The notes: generated by a model not told the origin, from the sequence alone. DNA of 64,000 bases from Bradyrhizobium sp. 1(2017) (GCF_011602485.2 NZ_CP050022.2:2934001-2998000), one strand, 5' to 3'; counted from the first letter of the stretch, positions 26,983 to 37,520 are shown. Program-made: numbers and translations.

Positions 26983-27855
26983 ATGGCGACCCGGCAGACG
27001 CAGCTTCTTGCGCGCTCGCTCCTGACGCCAGCCGTCGGGCTGCTCTTCGTCTGGATGATCGTCCCGCTCGCGCTGACGATCTATTTCTCGACGCTGCACT
27101 ACAGCCTGCTCGATCCCGGCTCGGAATCCTTCGTCGGCCTGGAAAATTTCCGCTACTTCCTCACCGATCCCGCCTTCCTCGCCTCGCTCCAGAACACGCT
27201 GGTACTGGTCGGCTCGGTGCTGGCACTCACCATCCTGCTCGGCATTCCGCTCGCGCTATTGATGGACCAGCCGGTGATCGGGCGCAATTTCGTCCGGCTG
27301 ATGGTGATCGCGCCGTTCTTCGTGATGCCGACGGTGAGCGCGCTGGTCTGGAAGAACCTGCTGATGCACCCGGTGTCCGGATTGTTCGCCTGGCTCGTCT
27401 CGCTGATCGGCCTGACGCCGATCGACTGGTTCAACGATGTGCCGCTGTTCGCGGTGATCCTGATCGTGACGTGGCAATGGTTGCCGTTCGCGACGCTGAT
27501 CCTGCTGACCGCGCTGCAATCGCTCGACGAAGAGCAGAAGGAAGCCGCGGAGATGGACGGTGCCAGCGCGGTCTCGACTTTCATCTACATCACCCTGCCG
27601 CACCTTGCGCGTCCGATCACCGTGGTGATCCTGATCGAGACCATCTTCCTGCTCACCGTGTTCGCCGAGATCTTCGTGACCACCGGCGGCGGGCCAGGCC
27701 TGCAGACGACCAACATCGCCTTCCTGATCTATTCGCAGGCACTGATCCAGTTCGACGTCGGCAGCGCCTCCGCGGGCGGCCTCGTTGCCGTCGTGATCGC
27801 CAATGTCGTCGCCTTCTTCCTGGTCCGCGTCGTCGGCCGCAATCTGGAGGCATGA
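26983..27855 (+). CDS. smoF: Polyol ABC importer permease 1
   Basis: A 290-residue MalF-type inner-membrane permease with six predicted helices and the EAA loop around [19 protein letters not shown] (about 184-202). The start at 26983 was chosen for its ribosome site (GAAGGAG) and because the preceding 21 in-frame residues have no homology. It pairs with the next gene to form the membrane channel. Confidence 0.88.
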   Translation: MATRQTQLLARSLLTPAVGLLFVWMIVPLALTIYFSTLHYSLLDPGSESFVGLENFRYFLTDPAFLASLQNTLVLVGSVLALTILLGIPLALLMDQPVIGRNFVRLMVIAPFFVMPTVSALVWKNLLMHPVSGLFAWLVSLIGLTPIDWFNDVPLFAVILIVTWQWLPFATLILLTALQSLDEEQKEAAEMDGASAVSTFIYITLPHLARPITVVILIETIFLLTVFAEIFVTTGGGPGLQTTNIAFLIYSQALIQFDVGSASAGGLVAVVIANVVAFFLVRVVGRNLEA

Positions 27856-27858
27856 CGC

Positions 27859-28689
27859 ATGGCACGGATGGCGACGAGGCGGCGGGTGGTGGTCTCGACG
27901 ATCGGGGCGTGGTTCTTCGGCTTTCTGATTTTCTTTCCGATCCTGTGGATGGTGCTGGCGAGCTTCAAGACCGAGCTCGAAGCGTTCGCGGTCCCGCCAT
28001 CCTTCCTGTTCTTCCATTGGACCACGGAGAACTACGCAACCGTGCAGGAGCGCAGCGACTATCTGCACCACGCGATGAACTCGATCATCATCGCCGGCGG
28101 CTCGACGCTGATCGCGCTTCTGATCGCCATTCCCGCGGCTTGGTCGATGGCATTCTCCCCGACCAAGCGCACCAAGGACGTTCTGCTCTGGATGCTCTCG
28201 ACCAAGATGATGCCGCCGGTTGGCGTGCTGGTGCCGATTTATCTGATCTACAAGACTTTCGGCCTGCTCGATTCCCGCATCGGCCTCGTCTTGATCCTGT
28301 GCCTCGGAAACTTGCCGATCGTGATCTGGATGCTGTTCACCTATTTCAAGGAAATCCCGCGCGACATTCTGGAAGCCGCGCGCATGGACGGCGCCACCAT
28401 CGGCCGCGAGCTCGTCTATGTCCTGACGCCGATGGCAATCCCGGGACTTGCGTCCACGCTGCTGCTCAATTTGATCCTGGCCTGGAACGAGGCGTTCTGG
28501 ACGCTCAACCTGTCGACCTCAAACGCCGCGCCGCTCACCACGTTCATCGCGTCCTATTCGAGCCCGGAAGGGCTGTTCTGGGCAAAGCTGTCGGCGGCCT
28601 CGACGCTGGCGATCGCGCCTATTCTCGTCCTCGGTTGGTTCAGCCAGAAGCAGCTCGTGCGCGGGCTCACCTTCGGCGCGGTGAAGTAG
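27859..28689 (+). CDS. smoG: Polyol ABC importer permease 2
   Basis: A 276-residue MalG-type permease with six hydrophobic segments and the EAA loop [20 protein letters not shown] (about 172-191). It starts 3 bases after smoF, so translation is coupled. An alternative start codon lies three codons later (MATRRR). Confidence 0.88.
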   Translation: MARMATRRRVVVSTIGAWFFGFLIFFPILWMVLASFKTELEAFAVPPSFLFFHWTTENYATVQERSDYLHHAMNSIIIAGGSTLIALLIAIPAAWSMAFSPTKRTKDVLLWMLSTKMMPPVGVLVPIYLIYKTFGLLDSRIGLVLILCLGNLPIVIWMLFTYFKEIPRDILEAARMDGATIGRELVYVLTPMAIPGLASTLLLNLILAWNEAFWTLNLSTSNAAPLTTFIASYSSPEGLFWAKLSAASTLAIAPILVLGWFSQKQLVRGLTFGAVK

Positions 28690-28703
28690 GGGGCTGCCGG
28701 ATC

Positions 28704-29711
<1,008 letters not shown>

Positions 29712-29742
29712 CAAGAAACGGCAAGAGAACGGAAAGACCAAC

Positions 29743-30516
29743 ATGTACCTGGACAAATTCAAGCTGAGCGGCAAGACCGCGTTCATCACCGGCGGCGGAC
29801 AGGGCATTGGGCTCGCCTGCGCCGAAGCGCTGGCCGAGGCTGGCGCGAGAGTCATCATCGGTGACCGCGACGGCAAGGTCGCCGACAGCGCAAAGGCCAG
29901 CCTCAAGGCCAAGGGCTACGACGTCGAGACCGCGATCATGGACGTCACCGATACCAAACGTGTGGCGGAGGTCGCGGGCGACCTCGCCGCCCGTCACGGC
30001 AAGGTCGACATTCTCGTCAACAATGCCGGCATCGCGCGCAGCGAGACCCCGGCCGAGACCGTCACCGACGAACACTGGCTCAACGTGATCGACGTCAACC
30101 TCAACGGCACCTTCTGGTGCTGCCGCGAGTTCGGCAAGCACATGCTGAGGGCCAAGAGCGGCGCCATCGTCAATGTCGGCTCGATGAGTGGGTTCATCGT
30201 CAACAAGCCGCAGGAGCAGTGCTTCTACAATGCCTCCAAGGCCGGCGTGCACCATTTGACCAAGTCGCTCGCGGCCGAGTGGGGTGCGCGCGGCATCCGC
30301 GTCAACGCGGTGGCGCCGACTTATATCGAAACGCCGCTCAACGCCTTCGTGAAGAGCAATCCGAGAATGTACGACGCCTGGATCGGTGGAACTCCGATGG
30401 CGCGGATGGGGCAGGTCGAGGAGATCGCCTCCGTCGTGCTGTTCCTCTCTTCGGAGGCCGCGAGCCTGATGACCGGCAGCATCGTGCTGGTGGATGGCGG
30501 CTATACTTGCTGGTAG
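29743..30516 (+). CDS. Short-chain dehydrogenase, probable polyol dehydrogenase
   Basis: A 257-residue classical SDR. The cofactor motif TGGGQGIG is at 16-23 and NNAGIA near 88. The catalytic Ser is in VGSMSG (147-149), with Tyr162 and Lys166 in FYNASK, and the protein ends DGGYTCW like galactitol/arabitol/sorbitol dehydrogenases. Asp/Arg residues after strand 2 (GDRDG near 45) suggest NAD preference. It would oxidise the imported polyol to a ketose for the two downstream kinases. The substrate (hexitol or pentitol) is not certain. Confidence 0.85.
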   Translation: MYLDKFKLSGKTAFITGGGQGIGLACAEALAEAGARVIIGDRDGKVADSAKASLKAKGYDVETAIMDVTDTKRVAEVAGDLAARHGKVDILVNNAGIARSETPAETVTDEHWLNVIDVNLNGTFWCCREFGKHMLRAKSGAIVNVGSMSGFIVNKPQEQCFYNASKAGVHHLTKSLAAEWGARGIRVNAVAPTYIETPLNAFVKSNPRMYDAWIGGTPMARMGQVEEIASVVLFLSSEAASLMTGSIVLVDGGYTCW

Positions 30517-30553
30517 GCTTGCGTCAAAGCTGGCGAAGCGACCGGGAGCGACA

Positions 30554-32197
30554 ATGCCGCGAGCCTATATCGGCGTCGACGTAGGGACCACGAGCACGCG
30601 GGCAGGGGTGTTCGACGAGGCCGGCACGCTGCTCGCAATGGCACGGCATCCGATCCGGATCTGGCACGAGGCCGGCGATATCGTCGAGCAGTCGTCCCAG
30701 GACATCTGGGACGCATGCGCGGCATCGGTCCGCGCCGCGATGACGGAAGCTGCCATTGCGCCCGAGAGCATCGGCGGTATCGGCTTCGATGCCACTTGCT
30801 CACTGGTGGTGCTCGACGAGGCGGGTGAGCCGGTCACCGTCAGCGCTTCCGGCGATCCTCAGCGCAACGTCATCGTCTGGATGGACCATCGCGCCACGGC
30901 CGAGGCGCGGCTGATCAACGAGACCGAGGATGCCGTGCTGCGCTATGTCGGCGGCTCGATCTCGCCCGAGATGGAGATGCCGAAACTGCTGTGGTTGAAG
31001 CGGCACCTTCGCAGCAGTTTCGACGCGGCCGGCCACTTCTTCGATCTGGCGGACTACCTGACCTGGCGTGCGACCGGCTCGCTCCAGCGCTCGACTTGTA
31101 CCGTCACCTGCAAATGGAACTATCTCGCGCATGATGGCCGCTGGAGCGCGCCGTTCTTCCAGCGCATCGGGCTGTCGGATTTCGCCAGCGAGAAATACGC
31201 CCGCATCGGCACCGAGATCGTCGCTCCGGGCACACGGCTCGGTGCAGGTCTCACCCGAACTGCCGCGGCCGACCTTGGCCTGTCGCCGGGCACGCCGGTC
31301 GGCGCCTCCCTGATCGATGCCCATGCCGGCGGCATCGGCGCGATCGGTGGACGCGACGGATCGGGTGACGCGGCCGATGTCTGCGATCGCCTCGCCTACA
31401 TCATGGGAACGTCGGCCTGCATCATGGCGACGACGAGGGAACCTTGTTTCGTGCCGGGCGTGTGGGGCCCTTATTATTCCGGCATGGTGCCGGACTTCTG
31501 GCTCAATGAAGGTGGCCAGTCGGCCGCGGGCGCGGCGATCGACCATCTGCTCAAATCGCATCCGGGGCATGCCGAGGCGAGTGCGGCGGCGCGCAAGGAG
31601 GGCGTCGACCTCATCGACTTCCTCGAACGCCGCATCATCGCGCGCGCAGGCGATGCCAGCCGCGCCGCGTTGCTCGCCCACGACGTCCATGTCCTGCCTG
31701 AGTTCATCGGCAACCGCTCGCCTTACGCCGATCCCGACACGCGCGCGGTGATTGCGGGCCTCGATCTCGACACCGACGTCGGGTCGATGGAGCGGCTGTT
31801 CGTCGCCGGCCTGTGCGGACTTGCCTACGGGCTTGCCGAGGTGATCGAGGCTTTTGCCGCGCATGGCGTGCGCTCCAGCATCATGATTATGGGCGGTGGC
31901 GCCAGCCGCAGCCCGCTTGTGCGGCAGATCATGGCCGACACGACCGGTCTCACGGTCGCGCTGCCGCAGACGAAGGAGCCGGTGCTGCTGGGCGCCGCGA
32001 TGCTGGGGGCGGTGGCCGGTGGCGCCTATGCTTCCATCGGCGAGACCATGGCCAGGATGTCGGCGCTGGGGCGCAAGAGCGAGCCGACCGCGTCCGACAT
32101 GGCCGCGTTTCACGGCCGCAAGCGCGAGGTCTACAAGCTGCTGCGCGACGTTGATCGCGGCAGCCGCGCGGCAATGCGCGACATCGCGAGAGGTTGA
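30554..32197 (+). CDS. FGGY-family carbohydrate (pentulose) kinase
   Basis: A 547-residue FGGY kinase with N-terminal phosphate loop GVDVGTTSTRAGVFDEAG (6-23) and substrate-binding WMDHRATAE near 114. C-terminal actin-like fold motifs are MGTSACIM near 284 and MIMGGGASRSPLVRQIMAD near 445. Length and the WKRHL...CKWNYL region place it with the ribulokinase/FGGY-YDR109C branch, which phosphorylates D-ribulose and similar ketoses. The start at 30554 was chosen by homology. The stop overlaps the next reading frame. Confidence 0.87.
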   Translation: MPRAYIGVDVGTTSTRAGVFDEAGTLLAMARHPIRIWHEAGDIVEQSSQDIWDACAASVRAAMTEAAIAPESIGGIGFDATCSLVVLDEAGEPVTVSASGDPQRNVIVWMDHRATAEARLINETEDAVLRYVGGSISPEMEMPKLLWLKRHLRSSFDAAGHFFDLADYLTWRATGSLQRSTCTVTCKWNYLAHDGRWSAPFFQRIGLSDFASEKYARIGTEIVAPGTRLGAGLTRTAAADLGLSPGTPVGASLIDAHAGGIGAIGGRDGSGDAADVCDRLAYIMGTSACIMATTREPCFVPGVWGPYYSGMVPDFWLNEGGQSAAGAAIDHLLKSHPGHAEASAAARKEGVDLIDFLERRIIARAGDASRAALLAHDVHVLPEFIGNRSPYADPDTRAVIAGLDLDTDVGSMERLFVAGLCGLAYGLAEVIEAFAAHGVRSSIMIMGGGASRSPLVRQIMADTTGLTVALPQTKEPVLLGAAMLGAVAGGAYASIGETMARMSALGRKSEPTASDMAAFHGRKREVYKLLRDVDRGSRAAMRDIARG

Positions 32198-32202
32198 AGC
32201 GG

Positions 32203-33138
32203 ATGCTGATGACCAGCGGCGATGCGTTGATCGATTTCGTGCCGACGCGAAACGCCGACGGCCGCGAAGCGGTGATGCCGGCGGTCGGCGGCTCCTGCCT
32301 CAACGTCGCGATCGGCCTGGCACGGCTGGGCGCGCCGACCGGTTTTGTCGGCGGCATCTCGACCGACCTGTTCGGACGGATGATCGCCGATCACGCCGCG
32401 GCGTCGAATGTCGAGCTCGATCTTGCCACCCGTAGCGATCACCAGACCACGCTCGCCTTCGTGCGGATCGTCGCGGGCGAGTCGCACTATGCGTTCTATG
32501 ATGCCGAAACTGCGATGCGGGAATGGACCTATCGGCGCGGAACAATTCCCTTCGACAGGGTCGAAGCGCTGCATGTCGGCTCGACCACGTTGGTCAATGA
32601 TCAAGGCGCGGCGGAGGCGATGGCGCTGATCGCCGACGCGCGGGCGTCATCGACGATCTCCTTCGACCCGAATTGCCGTCCGAACCTCGTCAAGGACAAG
32701 CCGGCCTATCTCGCGCACATGGCCGCGTTCGCCGCCAAGGCCGACCTCATCAAGATGTCCGATGTGGATTTCGCCTATCTCTTCGGCGACGAGCCGTATC
32801 GGCAGCGGGCGACGGCGCTGCTCGGGCAGGGCGCGAGCCTCGTCGTCGTCACCCGCGGCAACGATGGCGCGATGGCCTGGCACGCGGAAGCAGGGCAGAT
32901 CGAGGTCGCCGCGCCTGAGGTCAAGGTGGCCGACACGATCGGGGCGGGCGACAGTTTTCAGGCGGCGTTGCTGTTCGCCCTGCACAAGCAGGGTCGCATT
33001 GCCCGGCAAACCTTGAAGGGCATCGCTGCCGACGAGCTCCGCCGCGCGCTGTCCTTCGCCGCCAATTGCGCCGGCCTCACGTGCACCCGTCCGGGCGCCG
33101 ATCCACCCTGGAGCCACGAGATCAGCTGGCGTTTGTAG
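32203..33138 (+). CDS. PfkB-family sugar kinase (fructokinase-like)
   Basis: A 311-residue ribokinase-fold kinase. The N-terminal glycine-rich motif is in VGGSCLNVAIGLARLG (about 27-42). The C-terminal anion hole and catalytic base DTIGAGDSFQAALLFAL has Asp250. The closest types are fructokinases, which would fit fructose formed from sorbitol or mannitol. A TTG three codons upstream overlaps the FGGY stop, but ATG at 32203 is better spaced from GAGAGG (32188-32193). Last gene of the polyol operon; only 7 bases separate it from the convergent LysR gene. Confidence 0.87.
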   Translation: MLMTSGDALIDFVPTRNADGREAVMPAVGGSCLNVAIGLARLGAPTGFVGGISTDLFGRMIADHAAASNVELDLATRSDHQTTLAFVRIVAGESHYAFYDAETAMREWTYRRGTIPFDRVEALHVGSTTLVNDQGAAEAMALIADARASSTISFDPNCRPNLVKDKPAYLAHMAAFAAKADLIKMSDVDFAYLFGDEPYRQRATALLGQGASLVVVTRGNDGAMAWHAEAGQIEVAAPEVKVADTIGAGDSFQAALLFALHKQGRIARQTLKGIAADELRRALSFAANCAGLTCTRPGADPPWSHEISWRL

Positions 33139-33145
33139 CGTCGCC

Positions 33146-34033
33146 TCACATCCGCGCGACGGCCTTCTCGGCGCATTTGAGGAAGGTTCCGATCAGCGGA
33201 CTCTGGGAATCCCGCCGCCAGCAGACCGCGATGTCGAGGGAATCGGTGACGTCGCGCAGGGGTCTGAATACGATGCCGCGTGGCGCGCCGAGCTGCGCGC
33301 AAGCCGGCAGGATGGCGAGACCTTCGCCTGCCAGAACCAGGCTCATCGCCGAATGCACCGTCTCCACCCGGCTGGCGATCGGCATCACCACCTGATGCCG
33401 GCGCAACAAGGGCACGACGGCGGAGGAGGCGGGCCCATGGTCCGGATGCGGGAGCGCTATGAGCGGGCGGCCCTGCAGCCGGGCCATCGGCACGGACGTC
33501 AGGCGGGCGAGCGGCGAGCGGATCGGCATGGCCAGCATCAAGGGCTGTGCGCCGATCCGTGCCACCTGGATCTCGGGATGGTTGATGGCCGGCATGCATA
33601 GCGCGACCGTGACGCTGCGGTCGAGCACGCGGGCCTCCCGCGTCGAGGCGCTGAGCTCGGCGAAGCCGAGGTCGACGCCGGGAACCGCGCGGCGGAGCTC
33701 GGGGATGAGCCGCGGCAGCATCGCATTGGCCAGCACGAACATGTAGCCTACCGACAGCCGTCCGCGCCGCCCCGAGGCAACCGCGCGCGCGGCTTCGGCC
33801 CCGTCGGCCGCAAGGGCGAGCGCTTCGCTGGCACGCGCCAGCAGCGCCCGTCCCGCCTCGGTCAGGTCCATGCCGCGGGTGCCGCGGCGGAACAGCGGGG
33901 CGCCGATCTCGGCCTCGAGCTTGCGAATCTGGACCGAGAGCGGCGGCTGCGCCATCCGGAGCAGCTCGGCGGCCTTGCCGATGCTTCGCGCCTCGGCGAC
34001 GGCGACGAAATAGCGGAGCCGGCGGAGATCCAT
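33146..34033 (-). CDS. LysR-family regulator divergent from the amidase/peptide importer
   Basis: A LysR protein of 295 residues when started at MDLRRLRYFVAVAEARSIG, the canonical LysR beginning; eleven in-frame residues upstream are not needed. The HTH is about residues 16-45 (SIGKAAELLRMAQPPLSVQI), and the effector domain runs from about 88. It is divergent from the amidase at 34178, with phased TGTCAAT repeats in between, so it probably controls the amidase-dpp genes. Confidence 0.9.
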   Translation of the reverse strand: MDLRRLRYFVAVAEARSIGKAAELLRMAQPPLSVQIRKLEAEIGAPLFRRGTRGMDLTEAGRALLARASEALALAADGAEAARAVASGRRGRLSVGYMFVLANAMLPRLIPELRRAVPGVDLGFAELSASTREARVLDRSVTVALCMPAINHPEIQVARIGAQPLMLAMPIRSPLARLTSVPMARLQGRPLIALPHPDHGPASSAVVPLLRRHQVVMPIASRVETVHSAMSLVLAGEGLAILPACAQLGAPRGIVFRPLRDVTDSLDIAVCWRRDSQSPLIGTFLKCAEKAVARM

Positions 34034-34095
34034 TGGCATACCGAAAATGTATGGGTTAGCGCTCAAAATCGTATTGGACGGCGAGTTAACAAAAC

Positions 34096-34135
34096 TGTCA
34101 TTCTCGCTGTCAATGCCTTGTCAATACTTGTCAAT
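34096..34135. repeat. Four phased TGTCAAT repeats between LysR and amidase genes
   Basis: TGTCATT at 34096-34102 is followed by TGTCAAT at 34108-34114, 34119-34125 and 34129-34135. Start-to-start spacings are 12, 11 and 10 bases, close to one DNA turn each, so all copies face the same side. They lie 43 bases before the amidase ATG and 62 bases from the LysR start. The layout suggests cooperative binding of a regulator or an extended operator. Confidence 0.5.
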
Positions 34136-34177
34136 GCCTGGGCCAACGGCGGCCCGCCTTCGGAGCGTGATTTGACG

Positions 34178-35599
34178 ATGAACGGCGATCCCTGTCTGCT
34201 GTCCGCAACCGAATTGCGCGGCCTCGTTGCGCGAAAGCAGATTTCGCCCGTCGAGATCGTCCGCGCCGTGCTCGCACGCGCCGAGGCGCGCCAGGCCGAA
34301 TTGAACTGCTTCATTACGTTGTGCGGCGACGATGCGATCGCAGCAGCGCGCGAAGCCGAGCGCAAGGTGATGGCCGGCGAGCCGCTCGGTCTGCTGCACG
34401 GCCTCCCCGTCACCGTCAAGGACATCGTCAACACCAAAGGTGTGAGAACCACCTTCGGTGCCGTTCCCTACAAGGACAATGTGCCGGCCGAGGATGCCGT
34501 CGCGGTAGCGCGGCTGCGCAGCGAGGGCGCGATCCTGATCGGCAAGACCACGACGCCGGAATTCGGCAGCAAGTGCCTGACGGACTCGCCGTTGTTCGGC
34601 CGCACCCGCAACGCGTGGAGCGCGGAGCGCTCTTCCGGCGGCTCCAGCGGCGGTGCGGCAGTTGCCGTTGCGAGCGGCATCGCGCCGCTCGCGATCGCGA
34701 CCGACGGCGGCGGCTCGACGCGAATTCCCGCCGCCTGCAACGGCGTGGTGGGCTTGAAGCAGAGCAACGGCGTGATCCCGCACAGTCAGGCGCTGGACGC
34801 GTTCGGCAACCAGACTTATGTCACGCCGACCACGCGCACCGTCGCCGACACCGCGCTGATGATGCAGGCGATGGCAGGCGAGGACGCTTGCGATCCCTGG
34901 TCGATCAGCATTCCCGTGCCCGATTTCGTCGGCGCCGCCGCCGCTCGTGGCGATCTGCGCGGGCAGAGGGTCCTTTACTGCCTGACGCCGCCGGGCCGTC
35001 CGGTCTCCGCCGATGTCGCCGCCAGCTTCAAGGCAAGCCTTGACCTTCTGGCGGGGCTCGGCGCCGAGATCGAGGAGTTCTCCGGCGACGACTTCGACAT
35101 CGAGCCGATCTGGCGCGCCATCAACCACACGGTCTGGCGCACGCGCTTCGCAAAGCTCGCGGCCGAGCATAAGGACGAGCTAAGCGAGGCGTTTCTCAAG
35201 CAGCTCGCGCTTGCGACCGAAGTCAGCGGCGTCGACTATCAGGAGGCGATGTTCGCGCGCACCGCGCTGTTCCGCCGGGTGCAATCGCTGCTTGCGCGCG
35301 GGCACCTGCTGGCGATGCCGACACTGACGCGCACCGCGCTGCCGATCGAGCAGGACCTTTTCGGCACCATCGAGATCGACGGCAGGCATTTCGACAGCGT
35401 CCGGCCGCATTGGTTTCCCTGGACCATGCCCTTCAACATGACCGGTCATCCCGCGGTCAGCCTGCCCTGCGGCTTCGGCCGCGACGGTTTGCCGATCGGG
35501 CTCCAACTCGTCGGCCGTTTCCGCGGCGACGCCGAATTGCTGCGCGTGAGCGCGCTGTTTGAGGCTTCGAGCGATCTTCTGTCCCGCCGGCCGGCTTGA
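34178..35599 (+). CDS. Amidase-signature family amidase
   Basis: A 473-residue amidase-signature enzyme hydrolysing a carboxylic amide. The Ser-cisSer-Lys triad is visible: Lys81 in TVKDIVNTKG, the cis-Ser in SSGGSSGGAA (152-161), and the nucleophile Ser180 in ATDGGGSTRIPAA. No signal peptide, so cytosolic. Start placed at MNGDPCLLSATELRG; an earlier TTG lies within the TGTCAAT repeats and has no homology. It heads a set with a dipeptide-type importer, so the substrate is probably an imported amide or peptide derivative. Confidence 0.9.
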   Translation: MNGDPCLLSATELRGLVARKQISPVEIVRAVLARAEARQAELNCFITLCGDDAIAAAREAERKVMAGEPLGLLHGLPVTVKDIVNTKGVRTTFGAVPYKDNVPAEDAVAVARLRSEGAILIGKTTTPEFGSKCLTDSPLFGRTRNAWSAERSSGGSSGGAAVAVASGIAPLAIATDGGGSTRIPAACNGVVGLKQSNGVIPHSQALDAFGNQTYVTPTTRTVADTALMMQAMAGEDACDPWSISIPVPDFVGAAAARGDLRGQRVLYCLTPPGRPVSADVAASFKASLDLLAGLGAEIEEFSGDDFDIEPIWRAINHTVWRTRFAKLAAEHKDELSEAFLKQLALATEVSGVDYQEAMFARTALFRRVQSLLARGHLLAMPTLTRTALPIEQDLFGTIEIDGRHFDSVRPHWFPWTMPFNMTGHPAVSLPCGFGRDGLPIGLQLVGRFRGDAELLRVSALFEASSDLLSRRPA

Positions 35600-35609
35600 G
35601 GAGACGGAC

Positions 35610-35687
35610 ATGCCGCAAAGAGCTTGCCTCCGGCGTCCAGACATGTTGATCGTGCCGTGGGTGAGCCCTGAAGCCGAGTACGCATGA
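35610..35687 (+). CDS. Possible 25-residue leader peptide coupled to the importer
   Basis: An ATG at 35610 sits behind a good ribosome site (GAGGAG, 35598-35603). It opens a 25-codon frame whose TGA overlaps the permease ATG as ATGA (35684-35687). The peptide (MPQRACLRRPDMLIVPWVSP...) has no known relatives that I recognise. The gap between amidase and permease would otherwise be 84 empty bases, and the permease has no clear ribosome site of its own, so coupling through this peptide is reasonable. Confidence 0.4.
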   Translation: MPQRACLRRPDMLIVPWVSPEAEYA

Positions 35688-36634
35688 GCGTCTTTGTCCT
35701 CCGACGTCTGTTGACATTGCTGGCGACGCTGGTCGGCGCGTCGCTGATCATCTTCCTGGTGTTGGATGCGCTCCCCGGCAACGCCGCGCAGATGCTGATG
35801 GGCGCCGATGCCTCGGCAGACGCGGTCCGCGCGCTCACCGTCAAGCTCGGGCTCGACCAGCCGCTGGCGGTTCGCTATCTGCACTGGATCAAGGGGCTTC
35901 TCTCCGGCGATCTCGGCAACTCCTATGTCTACGGCACGCCGGTCGCCAGCCTGATCGCGGAGCGGCTGGTGCTGACCGTTCCGCTCGCGATCATGGCCAT
36001 GACCATCACGGTGACGCTGGCGCTCTCCGCCGGCATCTACACCGCCGCCAACCACAACAAGCTCGGCGATGTCGGCGTGATGTCGCTGACGCAGGTCGGC
36101 ATCGCGTTGCCGAATTTCTGGTTCGCGATCCTCCTGGTGCTGTTGTTCTCGGTGCGGCTGCAATGGCTGTCGGCGGGCGGCTTTGCCGGCTGGGAGGACG
36201 GCATCTGGCCGGGCGTCAAGTCGCTGCTGCTGCCGGCGATCTCGCTCGCCGTGGTGCAGGCCGCGATCCTCGCCCGCGTCACACGCTCCGCCGTGCTGGA
36301 AGTGCTGCGCGAGGACTTCGTCCGCACCGCGCGCGCAAAAGGGCTTGGCAAGCGCGAGGTGCTGTGGAGCCATGTTCTGCGCAACGCCATGATCCCCGTG
36401 ATGACCGTGATGGGGCTGCAATTCGCCAATCTGCTCGCCGGCACCATCGTGATCGAGAACGTGTTCTACCTGCCGGGCCTCGGGCGGCTGATCTTCCAGT
36501 CGATCGCCAACCGCGACCTGATCGTGGTTCGAAACTGCGTGATGCTGCTCGCCGCCATGGTCGTAATCGTCAATTTCGTGGTCGATGTGCTCTACGCCTT
36601 CATCGATCCCCGCATCAAGGTCCACGATTTGTGA
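35684..36634 (+). CDS. Dipeptide/oligopeptide-type ABC importer permease (DppB-like)
   Basis: A 316-residue permease with six hydrophobic segments. The N-terminal signature FVLRRLLTLLATLVGASLII lies at about 3-22. The BPD-type EAA region is in the C-terminal half (VRTARAKGLGKREVLWSHVL, about 211-230). It overlaps the next permease by 4 bases (GTGA). The family carries peptides, but also nickel, glutathione and opines, so the solute is open. Confidence 0.9.
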   Translation: MSVFVLRRLLTLLATLVGASLIIFLVLDALPGNAAQMLMGADASADAVRALTVKLGLDQPLAVRYLHWIKGLLSGDLGNSYVYGTPVASLIAERLVLTVPLAIMAMTITVTLALSAGIYTAANHNKLGDVGVMSLTQVGIALPNFWFAILLVLLFSVRLQWLSAGGFAGWEDGIWPGVKSLLLPAISLAVVQAAILARVTRSAVLEVLREDFVRTARAKGLGKREVLWSHVLRNAMIPVMTVMGLQFANLLAGTIVIENVFYLPGLGRLIFQSIANRDLIVVRNCVMLLAAMVVIVNFVVDVLYAFIDPRIKVHDL

Positions 36635-37518
36635 GCGCGCCCATGACCATCGACGCGCCGCTCGCAACGCGGCCGCTGCCGCCCCGCACGTTCTGGCGCC
36701 GCGCACTGCGCCATCGCAGCTTCGTGCTCGGCGGTGCGCTGAGCCTGCTGGTGCTCGCCTCGGCGCTGTTGTCGCTGGTGTGGACGCCCTGGTCGCCCTA
36801 CGAGATCGACATTGCCTCGAAGCTGCGGCCGCCGTCGGCCGCGCACTGGCTCGGCACCGATTCCTTCGGCCGCGACATCGTTTCGCTGCTGCTCGCCGGC
36901 GCGCGTTCGACCATCATGGTCGGCATCATCGCGGTGAGCATCGGTCTCACCTTCGGCGTCTGCCTCGGCCTGATCGCATCTGCCAAGCGCGGCTGGACCG
37001 AAGAGATCATCATGCGGTTCGCCGATTTCAGCTTCGCCTTTCCGGCCGTGCTGTCCGCGATCATGCTGGCCGCGGTGGTGGGACCGGGCATGGTGACCTC
37101 GATCGTCGCGATCGGAATCTTCCAGATCCCGACGCTGACGCGGCTGACGCGTGGTTCGGCCAACGCGATCTGGGCGCGCGAATTCGTGCTGGCCGCGCGC
37201 GCGGCGGGGAAGGGGCGCTTCCGCATCACCATCGAGCACGTGTTGCCGAATATCCTGTCGATCCTGATCGTGCAGGTCACGATCCAGTTCGCGCTCGCCA
37301 TTCTCGCCGAAGCTGCGTTGTCCTATCTCGGTCTCGGCACCCAGCCGCCGCAGCCATCCTGGGGCCGCATGCTGAATGATGCGCAGACGCTGCTGTTCCA
37401 GTCGCCGATGCTTGCGGTCTATCCGGGTGCTGCGATCGCGATCGCCGTACTCGGCCTCAATCTTCTTGGTGACGGATTGCGCGATCTGCTCGACCCTAGA
37501 CTGGCGCGGGAACGGTGA
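36631..37518 (+). CDS. Dipeptide-type ABC importer permease (DppC-like)
   Basis: A 295-residue permease starting with GTG overlapping the previous stop; an ATG four codons later (36643) is the alternative. It has an N-terminal helix (about 27-50), the DppC mark HWLGTDSFGRDIVSLLLAGAR (about 71-91), and the EAA region EFVLAARAAGKGRFRI near 186. It forms the channel with the DppB-like protein. Confidence 0.9.
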   Translation: MSAPMTIDAPLATRPLPPRTFWRRALRHRSFVLGGALSLLVLASALLSLVWTPWSPYEIDIASKLRPPSAAHWLGTDSFGRDIVSLLLAGARSTIMVGIIAVSIGLTFGVCLGLIASAKRGWTEEIIMRFADFSFAFPAVLSAIMLAAVVGPGMVTSIVAIGIFQIPTLTRLTRGSANAIWAREFVLAARAAGKGRFRITIEHVLPNILSILIVQVTIQFALAILAEAALSYLGLGTQPPQPSWGRMLNDAQTLLFQSPMLAVYPGAAIAIAVLGLNLLGDGLRDLLDPRLARER

Positions 37519-37520
37519 CA

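Noticed and set aside
34118..34177. Amidase start at the upstream TTG
   Set aside because: The extra 20 residues run through the TGTCAAT repeats and have no homology; the ATG at 34178 begins the conserved amidase N-terminus.
35180..36706. Minus-strand open frame of 508 codons opposite the amidase end and DppB-like gene
   Set aside because: His/Asp/Arg-rich shadow with no domain; both + strand genes are well recognised.
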